A DNA stretch of 64,000 nucleotides from Nomia melanderi. Taxonomy: Eukaryota > Arthropoda > Insecta > Hymenoptera > Halictidae. The position numbers and the translations under genes were made by a program. The stretch covers positions 1 to 64,000 of the forward strand of contig NW_027475313.1 of assembly GCF_051020985.1 (NCBI RefSeq), given 5' to 3'. Below the pieces are notes generated by a model that was given only the letters and a program-made list of their open reading frames with translations, ran no database searches and was not told the origin of the DNA. This document shows, piece after piece, positions 25,376 to 37,799 of this stretch (within the stretch, counting starts at the first letter, position 1; the number at the start of each line of letters is the position of its first letter).

Positions 25376-26207
25376 AGTTTTATATAGTTTCATATAGTTT
25401 TATATAGTATTATATAGTTTCATTTAGTTTTATACAGTTTTATATAGTTTTATATTGTTTCATTTAGTTTTATATCGTTTTATATAGTTTTATATAGTAT
25501 TATATAGTTTCATTTGGTTTTATATAGTTTTATATTGTTTTATTAGTTTTATATAGTTTCATATAGTTTTATATAGTATTATATAGTTTTATATAGTTTC
25601 ATTTAGTTTTATATAGTTTTATATTGTTTTATTAGTTTTATATAGTTTCATATAGTTTTATTTAGTTTTATATACTTTGATATAGTTTTAATACAGTTAT
25701 AAATAGTTTAACATAGTTCTATATAGTTTTATATAGTTTTATTAGTTTCATATAGTTTAATATAGTTTTATATAGTTTTATATAGTTTTATATAGTTTCA
25801 TATAGTTTTATATAGTATTATATAGTTTCATTTAGTTTTATATAGTTTTATATAGTTTTATATAGTTTCATATAGTTTTATGTAGTTTTATATAGTTTCA
25901 TATAGTTTAATATAGTTTTATATAGTTTTATATAGTTTTATATAGTTTCATATAGTTTTATATAGTATTATATAGTTTCATTTAGTTTTATATAGTTTTA
26001 TATAGTTTTATATAGTATTATATAGTATCATTTAGTTTTATATAGTTTTATATAGTTTCATATAGTTTTATATAGATTTATATAGTTTTATATAGTTTTA
26101 TATAGTTTCATATAGTTTTATACAGTTTTATATAGTTTTATATAGTTTTATATAGTTTTATTAGTTTTATATAGTATTATATAGTTTCATTAGTTTTATA
26201 TAGTTTT
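25376..26207 (+). repeat. Satellite stretch with the AACATAG phrase
   Basis: Contains CAGTTATAAATAGTTTAACA (TAACATAG at 25,709), preceded by TTTCATTTAG plus TATATTGTTTTATTAG. The same combination recurs at 36,058, 38,101, 40,761 and 49,854. The remainder alternates TTTCATATAG, TTTAATATAG and TATTATATAG units. Confidence 0.83.
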
Positions 26208-27063
26208 ATATAGTTTCATATAGTTTTATATAGTTTAATATAGTTTTATATAGTTTAATATAGTTTTATATGGTGTTATATAGTTTTATTAGTTTTATTT
26301 AGTTTTATATAGTTTCATATAGTTTTATATAGTTTAATATAGTTTTATATAGTTTAATATAGTTTTATATAGTTTTATATAGTTTTATATAGTTTCATAT
26401 AGTTTTATATAGTATTATATAGTTTCATTTAGTTTTATATAGTTTCATATAGTTCTATATTGTATTATATAGTTTCATTAGTTTTATATAGTTTTATATA
26501 GTTTTATATAGTATTATATAGTTTCATTTAGTTTTATATAGTTTTATATTGTTTTATTAGTTTCATATAGTTTCATATTGTTTTATATAGTTTTATATAC
26601 TTTTATATAGTTTCATATAATTTTATATAGTTTTATATAGTTTTATATAGTTTTATATAGTTTTATATAGTTCTATATAGTTTTATATAGTTTCATATCG
26701 TTTTATATAGTTTTATATAGTATTATATAGTTTTATACAGTTTTATTAGTATTATATAGTTTTATATAGTTCTATATAGTTTCATATAGTTTTATATAGT
26801 ATTATATAGTTTTATACAGTTTTATATAGTTTTATATAGTTTTATATAGTTTTATATACTTTTACATAGTGTTATATAGTTTTATAGAGTTGTATATAGT
26901 TTTATATAGTTTTATATAATTTTATTCAGTTTTATTCAGTTTTAATCAGTTTTATATAGTTTTACATAGTTTTATATAGTTTTATATAGCTTCATATAGT
27001 TTTATTTGTTTTATATAGTTTTATATACTTCCATATAGTTTTATATACTATTGTATAATTATA
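26208..27063 (+). repeat. Block U, copy 2
   Basis: Copy of 23,860-24,655 shifted by 2,348-2,418 bp. It contains about 70 bp more than copy 1 in its middle. It ends just after TATTGTATAATTATAT, where copy 1 continues ATAG and this copy CGAGTTACATATAG, an unusual junction with a CpG. Confidence 0.86.
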
Positions 27064-28639
27064 TCGAGTTACATATAGTTTTATATAGTTTTATATAGTT
27101 TTATATAGTATTATATAGTGTTATATAGTTTTATATAGTTTTATAATGTTTTATATAGTTTCATATATTTTTATATAGTATTATATAGTTTTATATAGCT
27201 TAATATAGTTTCATATACTTTTATATAGTTTTATATAGTTTCATATAGTTTTATATAGTTTAATATAGTTTTATATAGTTTTATATAGTTTTATATAGTT
27301 TCATATAGTTTTATATAGTATTATATAGTTTCATTTACTTTTATACAGTTTTATATTGTTTTATATTGTTTCATTTAGTTTTATATAGTTTTATATAGTT
27401 TTATATAGTATTATATAGTTTCATTTAGTTTTATATAGTTTTATATTGTTTTATTAGTTTTATATAGTTTCATATAGTTTCATATAGTTTTATATAGTTT
27501 TATATAGTTTTATATAGTTTTATATAGTTTAATATAGTTTTATATAGTTTTATATAGTTTTATATAGTTTCATATAGATTTATATAGTATTATATGGTTT
27601 CATTTAGTTTTATATAGTTTTATATAGTTTTATATTGTTTTATTAGTTTTATATAGTTTCATATTCTTTTGTATAGTTTTATAAAGTTTTATATAGTTTT
27701 ATATGGTTTCATATAGTTTTATATAGTATTATATAGTTTTATATAGTTTTATATAGTTTTATATAGTTTCATATAGTTTTATATATATCTATTAGTTTGA
27801 TATAGTTTTATATAGTTTTATAAAGCTTTATATAGTTTTATATTGTTTTATTGGTTTCATATAGTTTCATATAGTTTTATATAGTTTTATATAGTTTTAT
27901 ATAGTTTTATATAGTTTTATATAGTTTTATATAGTTTTATATAGTTTTATATAGTTTTATATAGTTTTATATAGTTTTATATAGTTTTATATAGTTTCAT
28001 ATAGTTTTATATTGTATTATATAGTTTCATTTAGTTTTATATAGTTTTATATAGTTTTATATATTGTTATATAGTTTCATTTAGTTTTATATAGTTTTAT
28101 ATAGTTTTATATAGTTTTATTAGTTTTATATAGTATTATATAGTTTCATTAGTTTTATATAGTTTTATATAGTTTCATATAGTTTTATATAGTTTAATAT
28201 AGTTTTATATAGTTTAATATAGTTTTATATAGTTTTATATAGTTTTATATAGTTTCATATAGTTTTATATAGTATTATATAGTTTCATTTAGTTTTATAT
28301 AGTTTTATATAGTTTTATATAGTATTATATAGTTTCATTTAGTTTTATATAGTTTTATATTGTTTTATAAGTTTTATATAGTTTCATATAGCTTTATATA
28401 GATTTATATAGTTTTATATAGTTTTATATAGTTTCATATAGTTTTATATAGTTTTATATTGTTTCATATAGTTTCATTTAGTTTTATATAGTTTTATATA
28501 GTTTTATATAATTTTATATAGTTTTATATAGTATTATATAGTTTCATTTAGTTTTACATAGTTTCATATTGTTTTATTAGTTTTATATTGTTTCATATTG
28601 TTTTATATAGTTTTATATAGTTTTCTATATTTTCATATA
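27064..28639 (+). repeat. TTTCAT-rich satellite stretch including block T copy 1
   Basis: Includes TTTATAATGTTTTATATAG (about 27,141), shared with 35,580, 49,335 and 57,500. ATATATATCTATTAGTTTGA (27,781) recurs at 30,873. About 27,990-28,440 is block T (ATATATTGTTATATAG near 28,060; TGTTTTATAAG at 28,371), which recurs near 53,660, 55,530 and 61,050. Confidence 0.83.
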
Positions 28640-29456
28640 ATTTTATATAGTATTGTATAGTTTCATTTAGTTTTATATAGATTTATATAGTTTTATATAG
28701 TATTGTTTAGTTTCATTTAGTTTTATATAGTTTTATATAGTTTTATATAGTTTCATATAGTTTCATATAGTTTTATATAGTTTTATATAGTTTTATATAG
28801 TTTTAATACAGTTTTAATTAGTCTAATATAGTTCTATATAGTTTTATATAGTTTTATTAGTTTTATTAGTTTCATATAGTATTATATAGTTTCATTTAGT
28901 TTTATATAGTTTTATATCGTTTTATTAGTTTTATATTGTTTCATATAGTTTTATATAGTTTTATATAGATTTATATAGTTTTATATAGTTTCATATAGTT
29001 TTATATAGTATTATATAGTTTTATATAGTTTTATATAGTTTTATGTAGTTTCATATAGTTTTATATAGTTCTATTAGTTTTATATAGTTTTATATAGTTT
29101 TATATAGCTTTATATAGTTTTATATTGTTTTATTAGTTTTATATAGTTTCATATAGTTTTATATAGTTTTATATAGTTTTACATAGTTTCATATAGTTTT
29201 GTATAGTTTTATATAGTTTTATACAGATTAATATATTTTCATATAGTTTTATATAGTATTATATAGTATTATATAGTTTCATACAGTTTTATTAGTATTA
29301 TATAGTTTTATATAGTTCTATATAGTTTAAATAGTTTTATTAGTTTTATATACTTTTATATAGTTTTATATAGTTTTATATAGTTATATATAGTTTTTTA
29401 TAGTTTTATATCGTTTTATTGGTTTTATATAGTTTCATATAGTTTTATATAGTTTT
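28640..29456 (+). repeat. Higher-order block W, copy 1
   Basis: TATTGTTTAG (28,701), TAGTCTAATATAG (about 28,819), AGATTAATATATTTTCATAT (29,225) and TCGTTTTATTGG (29,411) all recur exactly 2,524 bp later, with no net indel over 817 bp. A third, less regular copy lies at about 57,890-58,870. Part of it (29,210-29,430) also resembles 3,810-4,010 in block R. Confidence 0.9.
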
Positions 29457-29589
29457 ATTAGTTTTATATAGTTTTATATAGTTTTATATAGTTATATACA
29501 GTTTTATATAGTTTTATATAGTTTTTTTTAGTTTTATATAGTTTTATATAGTTTTATATAGTTTCATATAGTTTTATATATTTTTATTA

Positions 29590-29993
29590 GTTTTATATAG
29601 TTTTATATAGTATTTATACAGTTTTATATAGTTTTATATAGTTTTATATAGTTTTATATAGTTTTATTAGTTTTATATAGTTTTATATAGTTTCATATAG
29701 TTTATTATAGTTTTATATAGTTTTATATAGATTTATATAGTTTTATATAGTTTTATATATTATTATATAGTATTATTTAGTTTTATATCGTTTTATATCG
29801 TATTATATCGTTTTATTAGTTGTATATAATTTTATTAGTTTTACATAGTTTTATACAGTTTTATATAGTTTTATAAGGTTTTATATTGATTTATTAGTTT
29901 TATATAATTTTATATAGTTTAATATCGTTTTATATAGTTCTATATAGTTTTATATAGTATTATATAGTTTTATACAGTTTCATATAGTTTTAT
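29590..29993 (+). repeat. 574-bp-spaced duplication, copy 1
   Basis: TATTTATACAG (29,611), CGTATTATATCG (29,799), TTATAAGGTTTTATATTGAT (about 29,871) and TTTAATATCG recur 574 bp later at 30,185, 30,373 and so on. Confidence 0.88.
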
Positions 29994-30163
29994 TAGTTTT
30001 ATATAGTATTATATAGTTTTATATAGTTTTATATAGTTTTATGTAGTTTCATATAGTTTTATATAGTTCTATTAGTTTTATATAGTTTTATATAGTTTTA
30101 TATAGCTTTATATAGTTTTATATCGTTTTATTGGTTTTATATAGTTTCATATAGTTTTATATA
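29994..30163 (+). repeat. Spacer resembling 29,010-29,150
   Basis: TATGTAGTTTCATATAG followed by TTCTATTAG and AGCTTTATATAG, as also seen near 29,042, 31,566 and 58,521. Confidence 0.8.
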
Positions 30164-30567
30164 GTTTTATATAGTTTTATATAGTATTTATACAGTTTTA
30201 TATAGTTTTATATAGTTTTATATAGTTTTATATAGTTTTATTAGTTTTATATAGTTTTATATAGTTTCATATAGTTTATTATAGTTTTATATAGTTTTAT
30301 ATAGATTTATATAGTTTTATATAGTTTTATATATTATTATATAGTATTATTTAGTTTTATATCTTTTTATATCGTATTATATCGTTTTATTAGTTGTATA
30401 TAATTTTATTAGTTTTACATAGTTTTATACAGTTTTATATTGTTTTATAAGGTTTTATATTGATTTATTAGTTTTATATAATTTTAAATAGTTTAATATC
30501 GTTTTATATAGTTCTATATAGTTTTACATAGTATTATATAGTTTTATACAGTTTCATATAGTTTTAT
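30164..30567 (+). repeat. 574-bp-spaced duplication, copy 2
   Basis: Copy of 29,590-29,993. It differs by TATATCTTTTTATATCG (29,780s: TATATCGTTTTATATCG) and by TTTTAAATAG before TTTAATATCG. Confidence 0.87.
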
Positions 30568-31163
30568 AAGTTTTATATAGTTTTATATAGGTTGATATAG
30601 TTTATTATAGTTTTATTAGTTTTATATAGTTTTATATAGTTTTATATAGTTTTATATACTTTTATATAGTTTCATATAGTTTAATATATTTTTATTAGTT
30701 TTATATAGTTTTATATAGTATTTATATAGTTTTATATAGTTTTATATAGTTTTATATAGTTTTATATAGTTTTATTTGTTTTATATAGTTTTATATAGTT
30801 TTATATAGTTTTATATGGTTTTATATAGTTTCATATAGTTTTATATAGTTTAATATAGTTTCATATAGTTTTATATATATCTATTAGTTTGATATAGTTT
30901 TATATAGTTTTATAAAGCTTTATATAGTTTTATATTGTTTTATTAGTTTCATATAGTTTCATATAGTTTTATATCGTTTTATATAGTTTTATATAGTTTT
31001 ATATAGTTTTATATAGTTTTATATAGTTTTATATAGTTTTATATAGTTTTATATAGTTTTATGTAGTTTTATTAGTTTTATATAGTTTTATGTATTTTTA
31101 TACAGTTTTATTAGGTTTATATAGTTTTACATAGTTTCATATAGTTTTATATAGTTTCAAATA
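30568..31163 (+). repeat. Mosaic satellite stretch
   Basis: About 30,860-31,050 repeats 27,770-27,960, with ATATATATCTATTAGTTTGA and TTATAAAGCTTTATATAG. It is followed near 31,089 by TATGTATTTTTATACAG, a block R variant also at 3,641 and 5,327. Confidence 0.83.
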
Positions 31164-31980
31164 GTTTTATATAGTATTATATAGTTTCATTTAGTTTTAT
31201 ATAGATTTATATAGTTTTATATAGTATTGTTTAGTTTCATTTAGTTTTATATAGTTTTATATAGTTTTATATAGTTTCATATAGTTTCATATAGTTTTAT
31301 ATAGTTTTATATAGTTTTATATAGTTTTAATACAGTTTTAATTAGTCTAATGTAGTTCTATATAGTTTTATATAGTTTTATTAGTTTTATTAGTTTCATA
31401 TAGTATTATATAGTTTCATTTAGTTTTATATAGTTTTATATTGTTTTATTAGTTTTATATTGTTTCATATAGTTTTATATAGTTTTATATAGATTTATAT
31501 AGTTTTATATAGTTTCATATAGTTTTATATAGTATTATATAGTTTTATATAGTTTTATATAGTTTTATGTAGTTTCATATAGTTTTATATAGTTCTATTA
31601 GTTTTATATAGTTTTATATAGTTTTATATAGCTTTATATAGTTTTATATTGTGTTATTAGTTTTATATAGTTTCATATAGTTTTATATAGTTTTATATAG
31701 TTTTACATAGTTTCATATAGTTTTGTATAGTTTTATATAGTTTTATACAGATTAATATATTTTCATATAGTTTTATATAGTATTATATAGTATTATATAG
31801 TTTCATACAGTTTTATTAGTATTATATAGTTTTATATAGTTCTATATAGTTTAAATAGTTTTATTAGTTTTATATAGTTTTATATAGTTTTATATAGTTT
31901 TATATAGTTATATATAGTTTTTTATAGTTTTATATCGTTTTATTGGTTTTATATAGTTTCATATAGTTTTATATAGTTTT
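31164..31980 (+). repeat. Higher-order block W, copy 2
   Basis: Copy of 28,640-29,456 shifted by exactly 2,524 bp (TATTGTTTAG 31,225; GTCTAATGTAG 31,345; AGATTAATAT 31,749; TCGTTTTATTGG 31,935). A single-base difference is visible at TCTAATGTAG versus TCTAATATAG. Confidence 0.9.
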
Positions 31981-32599
31981 ATATAGTTTTATATAGTTTT
32001 ATATAGTTTTATATAGTTTTAAGTAGTTTTATATACTTTTATATAGTTTCATATAGTTTTATATAGTTTTATATAGCTTTAATACAGTTTTAAATAGATT
32101 AATATAGTTCTATATAGTTTTATATAGTTTTATTAGTTTTATATAGTTTTATATAATTTTACATAGTTTCATATAGTTTTATATAGTTTTATATAGTTTT
32201 ATATAGTATTATATAGTTTTATATAGTTTTATATAGTTTTATTAGTTTTATATAGTTTTATATATTTTTATATAGTTTCATATAGTTTTATATAGTTTTA
32301 TATAGTTTTATATAGTTTTATATAGTTTTAATACAGTTTTAAATAGTTTAATATAGTTCTACATAGTTTTATATAGTTTTATATAGTTTTATAGAGTTTT
32401 ATATAGTTTTATACAGTTTTATATAGTTTTATATAGCTTCATATAGTTTTATATAATTTTATATAGCTTTAATACAGTTTTAAATAGTTTAATATAGTTC
32501 TATATAGTTTCATTAGTTTTATATAGTTTTATACAGTTTTATATAGTTTTATATAGTTCTTTATAATTTTGTATAGTTTTATATAGTTTTATATAGTTT
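31981..32599 (+). repeat. Decamer array with TTTAATACAG phrases
   Basis: Texture returns briefly to that of the first 23 kb: CTTTAATACAG phrases near 32,078, 32,328 and 32,468 and one TTCTTTATAATTTTG near 32,556. Nothing else is seen. Confidence 0.8.
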
Positions 32600-33560
32600 T
32601 ATATAGTTTTATACAGTTTTATATAGTTTTATATAGTTTCATATAGTTTTATATAGTTTTATATAGCCTTAGTACAGTTTTAAATAGTTTTATATAGTTC
32701 TATACAGTTTTATATAGTTTTATATAGTTTTATATAGTTTCATATAGTTTTATATAGTTTTATATAGCTTTAATACATTTTTAAATAGTTTAATATAGTT
32801 CTATATAGTTTTATATAGTTTTATTAGTTTTATATAGTTTTAAGTAGTTTTATACAGTTCTTTGTAATTTTGTATAGTTTTATATAGTTTTATATACTTT
32901 TATATAGTTTTATTAGTTTCATATAGTTTTATACGGTTTGATATAGTATTATATAGTTCTTTATAATTTTGTATAGTTTTATATAGTTTTATATAGTTTA
33001 ATATAGTTCTATATAGTTTTATATAGTTTTATTGTCTTTATATAGTTTTATATAGTTTCATATAGTTTAATATAGCTTTATATAGTTTTTATGTAGTTTT
33101 ATATAGTTTTATAAAGTTCTATATAGTTTTATATAGTTTTATTAGTATTATATAGTTTTATATAGTTTTATATAGTTTTATATAGTTTTTATGTAGTATA
33201 ATATAGTTTTATATAGTTTTATATAGGTTTATTAGTTTTATATAGTTTCATATAGTTTTATATAGTTTTATATAGTTTTATTGGTTCTATATAGTTTTAT
33301 ATCATTTTATATAGTTTTATAGGGTTTTATATAGTTTTATGCAGTTTTATATAGTTTTATATAGTTTCATATAGTTTTATATAGTTTTATATATATTTAA
33401 TACAGTTTTAAATAGTTTAATATAGTTCTATATGGTTTTATATAGTTTTATTAGTTTTATATAGTTTTATACAGTTTTATATAGTTTTATATAGTTCTTT
33501 ATAATTTTGTATAGTTTTATATAGTTTAATATAGCTTTATATAGTTTTATATAGTTTTAT
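32600..33560 (+). repeat. Block Q, copy 4 (about 20 kb from copy 1)
   Basis: Same landmark order as copies 1-2: CCTTAGTACAG (about 32,668), AATACATTTTTAAATAG (about 32,773), a single TTGTCTTTATATAG (33,032), GGTTTATTAG (33,226), TATATCATTTTATATAG (about 33,300), ATTTAATACAG (about 33,396). It lacks the TATAGAG / TATACAG pair that follows GGTTTATTAG in the other copies. Two AGTTTTTATGTAG units with an extra T (about 33,086 and 33,184) are peculiar to it. Confidence 0.85.
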
Positions 33561-35019
33561 ATAGTTTAATATAGTTTTATATAGTTTTATAGAGTTTTAT
33601 ATAGTTTTATACAGTTTTATATAGTTTTATATGGTTTCATATAGTTTTATATAGTTTTATATGTCTTTAATACAGTTTTAAATCGTTTAATATAGTTTTA
33701 TATACTTTCATATAGTTTAATATAGCTTTATATAGTTTTTATATAGTTTTATTAGTTTTATATAGTTTCATATTGTTTGATAAAGTATTATATAATTTTA
33801 TATAGTTTTATTAGTTTTATATAGTTTTATATACTATTATATAGTTTTATATAGCTTTATATAGTTTTATTATTTTTATATAGTTTTATATTTTTATATA
33901 GTTTTATATAGTTTTATACAGTTTTATATGGTTTTATTAGTTTTATATAGTTTCATATTGTTTTATATAGTATTATATAGTTTTATATAGTTTTATTAGT
34001 TTTATATAGTTTTATATAGTTTTATATAGTTTCATATAGTTTTATATAGTTTTATATAGGTTCATATAGTTTCATATAGTTTTATATAGTTTTATATAGT
34101 TTTATATAGATTTAATACAGCTTTAAATAGTTTAATATAGTTTTATTAGTTTTATTAGTTTTATATAGTATTATATAGTTTCATTTAGTTTTATATAGTT
34201 TTATATTGTATTATTAGTTTTATGTAGTTTCATATAGTTTTATATAGTTTTATATAGTTTCATATAGTTTTATATAATTTTATATAGTTTTATATAGTTT
34301 TATATAGTTTCATATGGTTTTATATAGTATTATATAGTTTCATTTAGTTTTATATAGTTTTATATAGTTTTATATAGCTTTATATAGATTTAATAGTTAC
34401 ATAGTTTTATATAGTTTTATTAGTTTTTATATATTTTTATATAGTTTTATTAGTGTTATATAGTTTTATATAGTTTTATATAGTTTTATATAGTTTTATT
34501 AGTTTTATATAGTTTTATGCAGTTTTATATAGTTTTATATAGTTCTTTATAATTTTGTATAGTTTTATATAGTTTAATATAGTTTAATATAGTTCTATAT
34601 AGTTTTATATAGTTTTATTAGTTTTATATAGTTTTATATAGTTTCATATAGTTTAATATAGCTTTATATAGTTTTATATAGTTTTATATAGTTTTATATA
34701 GTTTTATATAGTTTTATAGAGTTTTATATAGTTTTATACAGTTTTATATAGTTTTATATAGTATTATATAGATTTATATAGCTTTTTATAGTTTTATTAG
34801 TTTTATATAGTTTTATATAGTTTTATATAGTTTTATATAGTTTTATACAGTTTTATATAATTTTATATAGTTTTATATTGTATTATTAGTTTTATATAGT
34901 TTCATATAATTTTATATAGTTTTATATAGTTTCATATAGTTTTATATAGTTTTATATAGTTTCATATAGTTTTATATAGTTTTATATAGTTTCATATAGT
35001 TTTATATAGTTTTATATAG
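33561..35019 (+). repeat. Mixed satellite stretch
   Basis: Decamers with several irregular spots: AGTTTTTATATAG (about 33,737), a short unit in TATTTTTATATAG (about 33,888), and AGATTTAATAGTTACATAG near 34,388 followed by AGTTTTTATATATTTTTATA. TTTCATATAG runs dominate from 34,900. I could not assign larger partners to most of it. Confidence 0.75.
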
Positions 35020-35755
35020 ATTCATATTGTTTCATATAGTAATTATATAGTTTCACTTAGTTCTATATAGTTTTATATAGTTTTATATAGTTCTTTATAA
35101 TTTTGTATAGTTTTATATAGTTTTATATACTTTTATATAGTTTTATTAGTTTTATATTGTTTTATTAGTTTTATATAGTTTCATATAGTTTTATACTGTT
35201 TTATATAGTTTTATATAGTTTCATATAGTTTTATATAGTTTCATATAGTTTAATATAGTTTCATTTAGTTTTATGTAGTTTTATATAGTTTTATATAGTT
35301 TTATATAGTTTTATATAGTTTCATATAGTTTTATATAGTTTTATATAGTTTTAAATAGTTTTAATACAGTTTTAAATAGTTTAATGTAGTTCTATTTAGT
35401 TTTATATAGTTTTATTAGTTTAGTAGTTTTATATAGTTTTATACAGTTACATATAGTTTTATATAGTTTTATATAGTTTCATATAGTTTCATGTAGTTTT
35501 GTATAGTTTTATATAGTTTCATATAGTTTTATATAGTTTTATATAGTATTATATAGTGTTATATAGTTTTATATAGTTTTATAATGTTTTATATAGTTTC
35601 ATATAGTTTGATATAGTATTATATAGTTTTATATAGCTTAATATAGTTTTATATAGTTTTATATAGTTTTATATAGTTTCATATAGTTTTATATAGTTTA
35701 ATATAGTTTTATATAGTTTTATATAGTTTTATATAGTTTCATATAGTTTTATATA
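35020..35755 (+). repeat. Block X, copy 1 (partner 13.7 kb away)
   Basis: TTCACTTAGTTCTATATAG (35,052), TTTTATACTG (about 35,190) and TTTATAATGTTTTATATAG (about 35,579) recur at 48,796, about 48,934 and about 49,334, offsets 13,744-13,755. It also contains the TAGTAGTTTTATATAG / CAGTTACATATAG phrase, seen near 25,335, 49,170, 54,750 and 57,335. Confidence 0.87.
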
Positions 35756-37799
35756 GTATTATATAGTTTTATTTAGTTTTATACAGTTTTATATAGTTTT
35801 ATATTGTTTCATTTAGTTTTATATAGTTTTATATAGTTTTATATAGTATTATATAGTTTCATTTGGTTTTATATAGTTTTATATTGTTTTATTAGTTTTA
35901 TATAGTTTCATATAGTTTTATATATTATTATATAGTTTTATATAGTTTCATTTAGTTTTATATAGTTTTATATTGTTTTATTAGTTTTATATAGTTTCAT
36001 ATAGTTTTATATAGTTTTATATACTTTTATATAGTTTTAATACAGTTATAAATAGTTTAACATAGTTCTATATAGTTTTATATAGTTTTATTAGTTTCAT
36101 TAGTTTTATATAGTTTATCAAGTTTTATATAGTTTTATATAGTTTTATATAGTTATATATAGTTTTTTATAGTTTTATATAATTTTATATAGTTTTATAT
36201 AGTTTTATATAGTTTTATATAGTTTTATATAGTTTTATATAGTTTTATATAGTTCTATAGAGTTTTATATAGGTTTATATAGTTTTATAGAGTTTTAAAT
36301 AGTTTTATATTGTTCTATAGAGTTTTGTATAGGTTTATATAGTTTTGTTAGTTTTATATAGTTTTATATAGTTTTATATAGTTCTATAGAGTTTTATATA
36401 GGTTTATATAGTTTTATATAGTTTTATATAGTTTTATATGGTTTCATATAGTTTTATATAGTCCTATAGAGTTTTAAATAGGTTTAGATAGTTTTATAGA
36501 GTTTTAAATTGGTTTATATAGTTCGATAGAGTTTTGTATAGGTTTATATAGTCTTGTTAGTTTTATATAGTTTTGTTAGTTTAATAAAGTTTTATATAGT
36601 TTTATATAGTTTTATATAGTTTTGATAGTTTTATATAGTTTTATATAGTTTTATATAGTTTTATATAGTTTTATATAGTTCTATAGAGTTTTATATAGGT
36701 TTATATAGTTTTATATAGTATTATATAGTTTTATAAAGTTTTATATAGTTTTATACAGTTTAATATATTCTCATATAGTTTCATGTAGTTTTATTAGTTT
36801 TATATAGTTTTATATAGTTTTATTAGTTCTATATAGTTTTATATAGGTTCATATAGTTTTATATAGTATTATGTAGTTTTATATAGTTTAATATAGTTTT
36901 ATATAGTTTTATATAGTTTTATATAGTTTCATATAGTTTTATATAGTATTATATAGTTTCATTCAGTTTTATATAGATTAATATTGTTTTATTAGTTTTA
37001 TATAGTTTCATATAGTTTCATATAGTTTCATATAGTTTTATATAGTATTATATAGTTTCATACAGTTTTATTAGTATTATATAGTTTTATATAGTTTCTA
37101 TATAGTTTCAAATAGTTTTATTAGTTTTATATAGTTTTATATAGTTTTATATAGTTTTATATAGTTATATATAGTTTTTTATAGTTTTATATAATTTTAT
37201 ATAGTTTCATATAGTTTTATATAGTTTTATATAGTTTTATATAGTTTTATATAGTTTAATATAGTTTTATATAGATTTATTTAGTTTTATATAGTTTCAT
37301 ATAGTTTTATATAGTATTATATAGTTTCAATTAGTTTTATATAGTTTTATATAGTTTTACATTGTTTTATTAGTTTTATATAGTTTCATATAGTTTTGTA
37401 TAGTTTTATAAAGTTTTATATAGTTTTATACAGTTTAATATATTCTCATATAGTTTCATATAGTTTTATTAGTTTTATATAGTTTTATATAGTTTTATTA
37501 GTTCTATATAGTTTTATATAGTTTCACATAGTTTTTATATAGTATTATGTAGTTTTATATAGTTTAATATAGTTTTATATAGTTTTATATAGTTTTATAT
37601 AGTTTCATATAGTTTTATATAGTATTACATAGTTTCATTCAGTTTTATATAGATTAATATTGTTTTATTAGTTTTATATAGTTTCATATAGTTTCATATA
37701 GTTTCATATAGTTTCATATAGTATTATATAGTTTCATACAGTTTTATTAGTATTATATAGTTTTATATAGTTCTATATAGTTTCAAATAGTTTTATTAG
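35756..37799 (+). repeat. Higher-order block Y, copy 1 (2,044 bp)
   Basis: Begins TATTATATAGTTTTATTTAG and ends where the same sequence restarts at 37,800. Order: ATTGTTTCATTTAG (35,803), TAACATAG (36,058), ATCAAG (36,117), GTCCTATAGAG (36,461), GTTCGATAG (36,521), AGGTTCATATAG (about 36,845), TTTCAAATAG (about 37,106), TATTCTCATATAG (37,441), ATTACATAG (37,624). All recur in copy 2 in the same order. Confidence 0.9.

Noticed and set aside
34388..34450. Irregular stretch TTTAATAGTTACATAG as a remnant of an inserted element
   Set aside because: It can be explained by a short unit plus known variants (TTTAATA, TTACATAG). There is no target-site duplication or unique core.
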